Below, piece after piece: positions 14,897 to 17,075 of a DNA stretch of 17,075 nucleotides. The position numbers were made by a program, and so were the translations under genes. Origin of the DNA: CAYJUM01 sp964478915 (GTDB taxonomy: Bacteria > Nitrospirota > Nitrospiria > Nitrospirales > Nitrospiraceae); NCBI GenBank assembly GCA_964478915.1, contig CAYZKG010000057.1, positions 1 through 17,075 on the forward strand, written 5' to 3'. Numbering within the stretch: the first letter of the stretch is position 1; each line of letters starts with the position of its first letter. A model generated the notes under the pieces. The model did not search any database. It was not told where the DNA came from and was given only the letters and a program-made list of their open reading frames with translations.

Positions 14897-16234
14897 ATGA
14901 CACCTTTCGGTCCCCTTACGCCTTACGCCTCACGCCTCACGGTTCGGTACCGCTGGGTGATCTTGGGCTGCTGCATCCTTGCGTATGCAACTTCGCACCT
15001 GACCCGCTGGAGCTATACGGGTCTGTCGTCCTATATCAGCGCCGACCTTCGCCTCGACAAAGCCCAGCTCGGCCTGCTCGGAGCCGCGTTTTTCTATCCG
15101 TACGCGCTGGCGCAGGTCCCCTGGGGACGTCTGACCGATCAGATCGGAGGGCGCCTCGTCATCTCCCTCGGCATAATTGCTGCGGCCGTGTTGCTCGGCC
15201 TCTTCGCCACGGCGGAAAGCCTCAGCGGAGCCATCGGGTGGCGGCTGGGAATCGGGATTGCCGCCGCCTGCGGATTCGTGCCGATCGCCGGGCTTCTGGC
15301 CCGATGGTTTCAGCCGGAGGAACGCGGGATGGCCAATGGAGCCTATTACGGGTTGGGAGGCGGACTGGGAGAAGCAGCGGCCTTTCTGCTCCTGCCGCTC
15401 CTGGGCATCTATTTTCTGAATCGGCCGGACCTGGCCACATCCGGCTGGCGTGCGGCGATGGTGGCGATCGCCGCGCTGATTGCGGGGATCGGCGTGATCT
15501 GTCTGGTGCTCTTACGGTCCGATCCCAGTGAGTCCGTGGCCCGAACATCTGCTGTCGCCTCTTTCACAAAGAAACAACGTGGGCCGTGGCTGAGCGACCC
15601 GGCGCTGTGGTTGTTAGGACTGTACTTTGCCGCAGGCATCGTGGCCTTGCGCTTAGTCCCTGCCTGGCTCCCCCTGTATGCGACGGATCTGTACCGGGCG
15701 CGGTGGGGCTATGCACAGGAGGCGGCCGTTGTAGCCGGTGGAGCGATCGGCGTCATCTACGTGATCGGCCATGTCGTCGGCAGTCCGTTGATCGGCCGGT
15801 TGTCGGATTTCCTGCTGGCACGCGGGATCAGCCGCATCCTGGTGGCCGCGAGCGGCCTGGCGGTCAGTACCGTCGTGTTCGGCCTGCTCGCCGTCCCGAT
15901 GGCTTCGCCGTGGCTGCTCGGCGCGTTGGCGTTGCTGATCGGGGTCTCGCTGCACACGTTCCCGGTCGTGAATGCGGCCGCGGCGGAGCGGTGGGGCGTC
16001 GGGCGGGCAGGGGAGTCCCTCGGTTGGATCAATATGGTCGGGCAATTCGCCGGAGCGGTCTCGCTGTCGGTGAGCGGCTACGTGGGGATGGTGGCAGCGG
16101 CGGGCGGGACAGGGACCGCAAACGCGGACGGGTTGGCCGAGTATCTCGGAATCTGGTACTTGGGCGCAGCCAGCAGCGGGGTCGGCGCCCTGGTCGGCTG
16201 GCTAGCCCACCGGGCGATGAGACGTGACGTGTAA
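14897..16234 (+). CDS. Major facilitator superfamily transporter
   Basis: A 445-residue inner-membrane carrier with the 6+6 helix plan and a polar central loop at about 205-233. MFS loop motifs GRLTDQIGGR (about 76-85, between helices 2 and 3) and GRLSDFLLARG (about 299-309) in the second half are visible. The RWSYTGLSSYISADLRLDKAQLG region resembles the anion:cation symporter/GlpT-like branch, so an organic anion or phosphorylated sugar is a reasonable guess, not shown. As last gene of the amgK-murU unit it might import a cell-wall sugar, by analogy with AmpG, also an MFS protein; this is speculative. Residues 6-15 (PLTPYASRLT) are encoded by heptamer array E, and helix 1 starts only after it. 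No alternative ATG exists nearby; a GTG at about 14956 falls inside helix 1. Confidence 0.87.
   Translation: MTPFGPLTPYASRLTVRYRWVILGCCILAYATSHLTRWSYTGLSSYISADLRLDKAQLGLLGAAFFYPYALAQVPWGRLTDQIGGRLVISLGIIAAAVLLGLFATAESLSGAIGWRLGIGIAAACGFVPIAGLLARWFQPEERGMANGAYYGLGGGLGEAAAFLLLPLLGIYFLNRPDLATSGWRAAMVAIAALIAGIGVICLVLLRSDPSESVARTSAVASFTKKQRGPWLSDPALWLLGLYFAAGIVALRLVPAWLPLYATDLYRARWGYAQEAAVVAGGAIGVIYVIGHVVGSPLIGRLSDFLLARGISRILVAASGLAVSTVVFGLLAVPMASPWLLGALALLIGVSLHTFPVVNAAAAERWGVGRAGESLGWINMVGQFAGAVSLSVSGYVGMVAAAGGTGTANADGLAEYLGIWYLGAASSGVGALVGWLAHRAMRRDV
14914..14941. repeat. Heptamer array E (CCTTACG/CCTCACG) inside the MFS start
   Basis: Four exact 7-base units: CCTTACG, CCTTACG, CCTCACG, CCTCACG. 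They lie inside the reading frame of the MFS transporter, beginning 17 bases after its ATG, and have a different sequence from arrays A-D. Single orientation. Confidence 0.88.
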
Positions 16235-16261
16235 TTCGTCATTGGTCACTCGTCAATCGCC
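16234..16261. repeat. Heptamer array F (AYTSGTC units)
   Basis: Four 7-base units ATTCGTC, ATTGGTC, ACTCGTC, AATCGCC start on the last base of the MFS stop codon (TAA, 16232-16234). The last unit is degenerate. Same period and placement as the other arrays but a third sequence type. Confidence 0.65.
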
Positions 16262-16473
16262 AACGTAAAGCCGGATGAGCAGATGATTCGGCGCACTCCC
16301 CTGAGCACATGCTGGTTTCCAAAGGTACCGTAATGGTTCCTGACCTGCATTGGAGCTGGCAGGCTCGTGTGTGTTCTCTCTCGGCTTTGGGGAAGGCCAC
16401 TGGGTCACAGAGCACGTGCTGCCGCCCATTCGGTTGGTGAACAAAGCCAACGTCCACTAGGTGCTCGTGCCAT
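16262..16473. other. Gene-free spacer between the MFS gene and the toxin-antitoxin pair
   Basis: About 210 bases with no convincing gene, promoter or terminator. Two short minus-strand open frames (65 and 72 codons) overlap here in different frames; neither has a ribosome site or recognisable motif. A weak CCTGC...GCAGG pairing and GTTGG...CCAAC (16433-16451) are too short to call. It may be a decayed insertion or simply non-coding sequence. Confidence 0.5.
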
Positions 16474-16830
16474 CTACCCAGCGACCTTGTCTAACTTCCT
16501 GGTGATCCGAGCCCGGACTGTGCCGAGTCGTCGCCCACGGGGAGCCTTGCGGACCGTTACTTCGACATCTTGGCCCAGCAACGAGAGAAAATTGACGAGG
16601 CGTTCGATGGAAAACCCGGCCATTTGACCGGCTAAGAGCTTCGACACCTTGGCTTGGTCTATGCCCAACCGAGCCGCCGCCTCCACCTGTTTCCAGCCTC
16701 GGTCTTTGATCGTTTCTTGGAGAGCCTGAAGCAAGCTGCTTTTTAGAATCAGTTCAGCGGACTTTTCTTCGGAGAATCCCAAATCTCGAAACACGTTCCC
16801 GCTGCCCTTGGTCACTGTAGCGCGTGTCAT
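16474..16830 (-). CDS. higA: HigA-type antitoxin, XRE-family helix-turn-helix
   Basis: A 118-residue DNA-binding antitoxin. The ATG at 16830 is chosen because it overlaps the upstream toxin stop as ATGA and has AAGGAG 9 bases upstream; the longer frame to 17046 runs through the toxin gene in another frame. The XRE helix-turn-helix spans about 47-68 (KQVEAAARLGIDQAKVSKLLAG), followed by SIERLVNFLSLLGQDVEVTV, a layout typical of HigA/HTH_37 antitoxins next to Gp49-like toxins. It should neutralise the toxin by direct binding and repress the operon, whose promoter lies beyond the window. The basic C-terminal tail (PRGRRLGTVRARITRKLDK) is an extension that could contact DNA or RNA. Confidence 0.85.
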   Translation of the reverse strand: MTRATVTKGSGNVFRDLGFSEEKSAELILKSSLLQALQETIKDRGWKQVEAAARLGIDQAKVSKLLAGQMAGFSIERLVNFLSLLGQDVEVTVRKAPRGRRLGTVRARITRKLDKVAG

Positions 16831-17075
16831 AGGTGCTGCTCCTTCCTCCACTTCAGCAAGTCGGTATATCGACCTTTCGCTAACTGTACATCGCCTTTCA
16901 CGGTCTTCTGAGACCGTTTCTCGAAGGCATGAAGCACGTAGACTGCCTCCTCGAATTTGGCCACATAAAGCACCCGGTAGGTCCCGCTTTCGTCCCAGAC
17001 TCGTATTTCCTGGACGCCAGCTCCGACCGTTGGCATCGGTTTCCAATCGTCCGGTTCCTTGCCTTGCTGCACTTT
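16827..17075 (-). CDS. higB: HigB/RelE-type toxin (phage Gp49-like), 5' end missing
   Basis: The last 82 codons of a RelE/HigB-fold toxin, presumably a ribosome-dependent mRNA endonuclease. The frame continues to the right edge of the window with no stop, so the first part is missing; the GTG at 17072 is an internal Val codon, not a start. The family pattern is clear: DDWKPMPTVGAGVQEIRV, GTYRVLYVAKFEEAVYVLHAFEKRSQKT, DVQLAKGRYTDLLKW. The Arg in TYRVLYVAK and the FEKRSQKT block are characteristic of this group. Its TGA overlaps the higA ATG by four bases, so translation is probably coupled, in the toxin-first order usual for higBA. Confidence 0.88.
   Translation of the reverse strand, partial: KVQQGKEPDDWKPMPTVGAGVQEIRVWDESGTYRVLYVAKFEEAVYVLHAFEKRSQKTVKGDVQLAKGRYTDLLKWRKEQHL

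Noticed and set aside
16239..16457. Small minus-strand open frames of 65 and 72 codons
   Set aside because: Two overlapping frames, no ribosome site, no motifs; insufficient support for a gene.
16827..17072. Complete 81-residue toxin starting at GTG 17072
   Set aside because: The frame stays open to the window edge and the family has more N-terminal sequence, so this GTG is internal.

Overview
The window is a dense, GC-rich bacterial chromosome segment with 13 complete protein genes and one gene cut by the right edge. I found no rRNA, tRNA, CRISPR array or insertion sequence, and no gene-free stretch longer than 300 bases. The gene content (class III cyclase with PilZ, TPR-linked Ser/Thr kinase, GH57/GalT glucan metabolism, TtuA/TtuB-type tRNA thiolation, AmgK/MurU, Spy-like periplasmic protein) points to a Gram-negative, possibly a Nitrospira-like (Nitrospirota) bacterium. 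That placement is an impression from gene mix and composition, not a demonstrated assignment.

Layout. (1) 127-3428, minus strand: dnaJ-like co-chaperone, a Spy/CpxP-like exported protein and ilvD (dihydroxy-acid dehydratase), read in that order. (2) 3592-7778, plus strand: a two-gene signalling unit, a TPR protein with a C-terminal Ser/Thr kinase and, 5 bases later, a zinc-ribbon/GAF/adenylate cyclase/PilZ protein. Units 1 and 2 diverge from a 163-base spacer holding two candidate promoters whose -35 boxes form an inverted CTTGAAA repeat. (3) 7775-12325, minus strand: GH57 glucanase, galT-like nucleotidylyltransferase, a TtuB-like sulfur carrier and a TtuA-like tRNA thiolase, read in that order. 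Units 2 and 3 converge with stop codons sharing the four bases CTAG inside a hairpin. (4) 12437-16234, plus strand: amgK-like sugar kinase, murU-like nucleotidyltransferase, an isoprenylcysteine-methyltransferase-family membrane protein and an MFS transporter. This unit starts from a strong sigma-70-like promoter that places transcription start almost on the AmgK start codon. (5) 16474-17075, minus strand: a HigB/HigA-type toxin-antitoxin pair, toxin truncated by the window end.

The most unusual signal is not a gene. Six small arrays of degenerate 7-base tandem repeats lie in or against intergenic gaps of units 3 and 4, all starting or ending at or very near a stop or start codon. Three are arranged as two opposed half-arrays that can fold into a long hairpin. 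The repeats also reach into genes: one holds the stop codon of the TtuB-like carrier, which carries three extra residues after its Gly-Gly end, one encodes the N-terminus of the MFS transporter, and one supplies a possible false start for murU. They look like a spreading heptamer repeat family reminiscent of the STRR heptamers of heterocystous cyanobacteria.

Functionally, the window combines branched-chain amino acid synthesis, proteostasis, second-messenger signalling (cAMP output with a predicted c-di-GMP-binding domain), alpha-glucan turnover, tRNA sulfur modification, cell-wall sugar recycling and a toxin-antitoxin pair.
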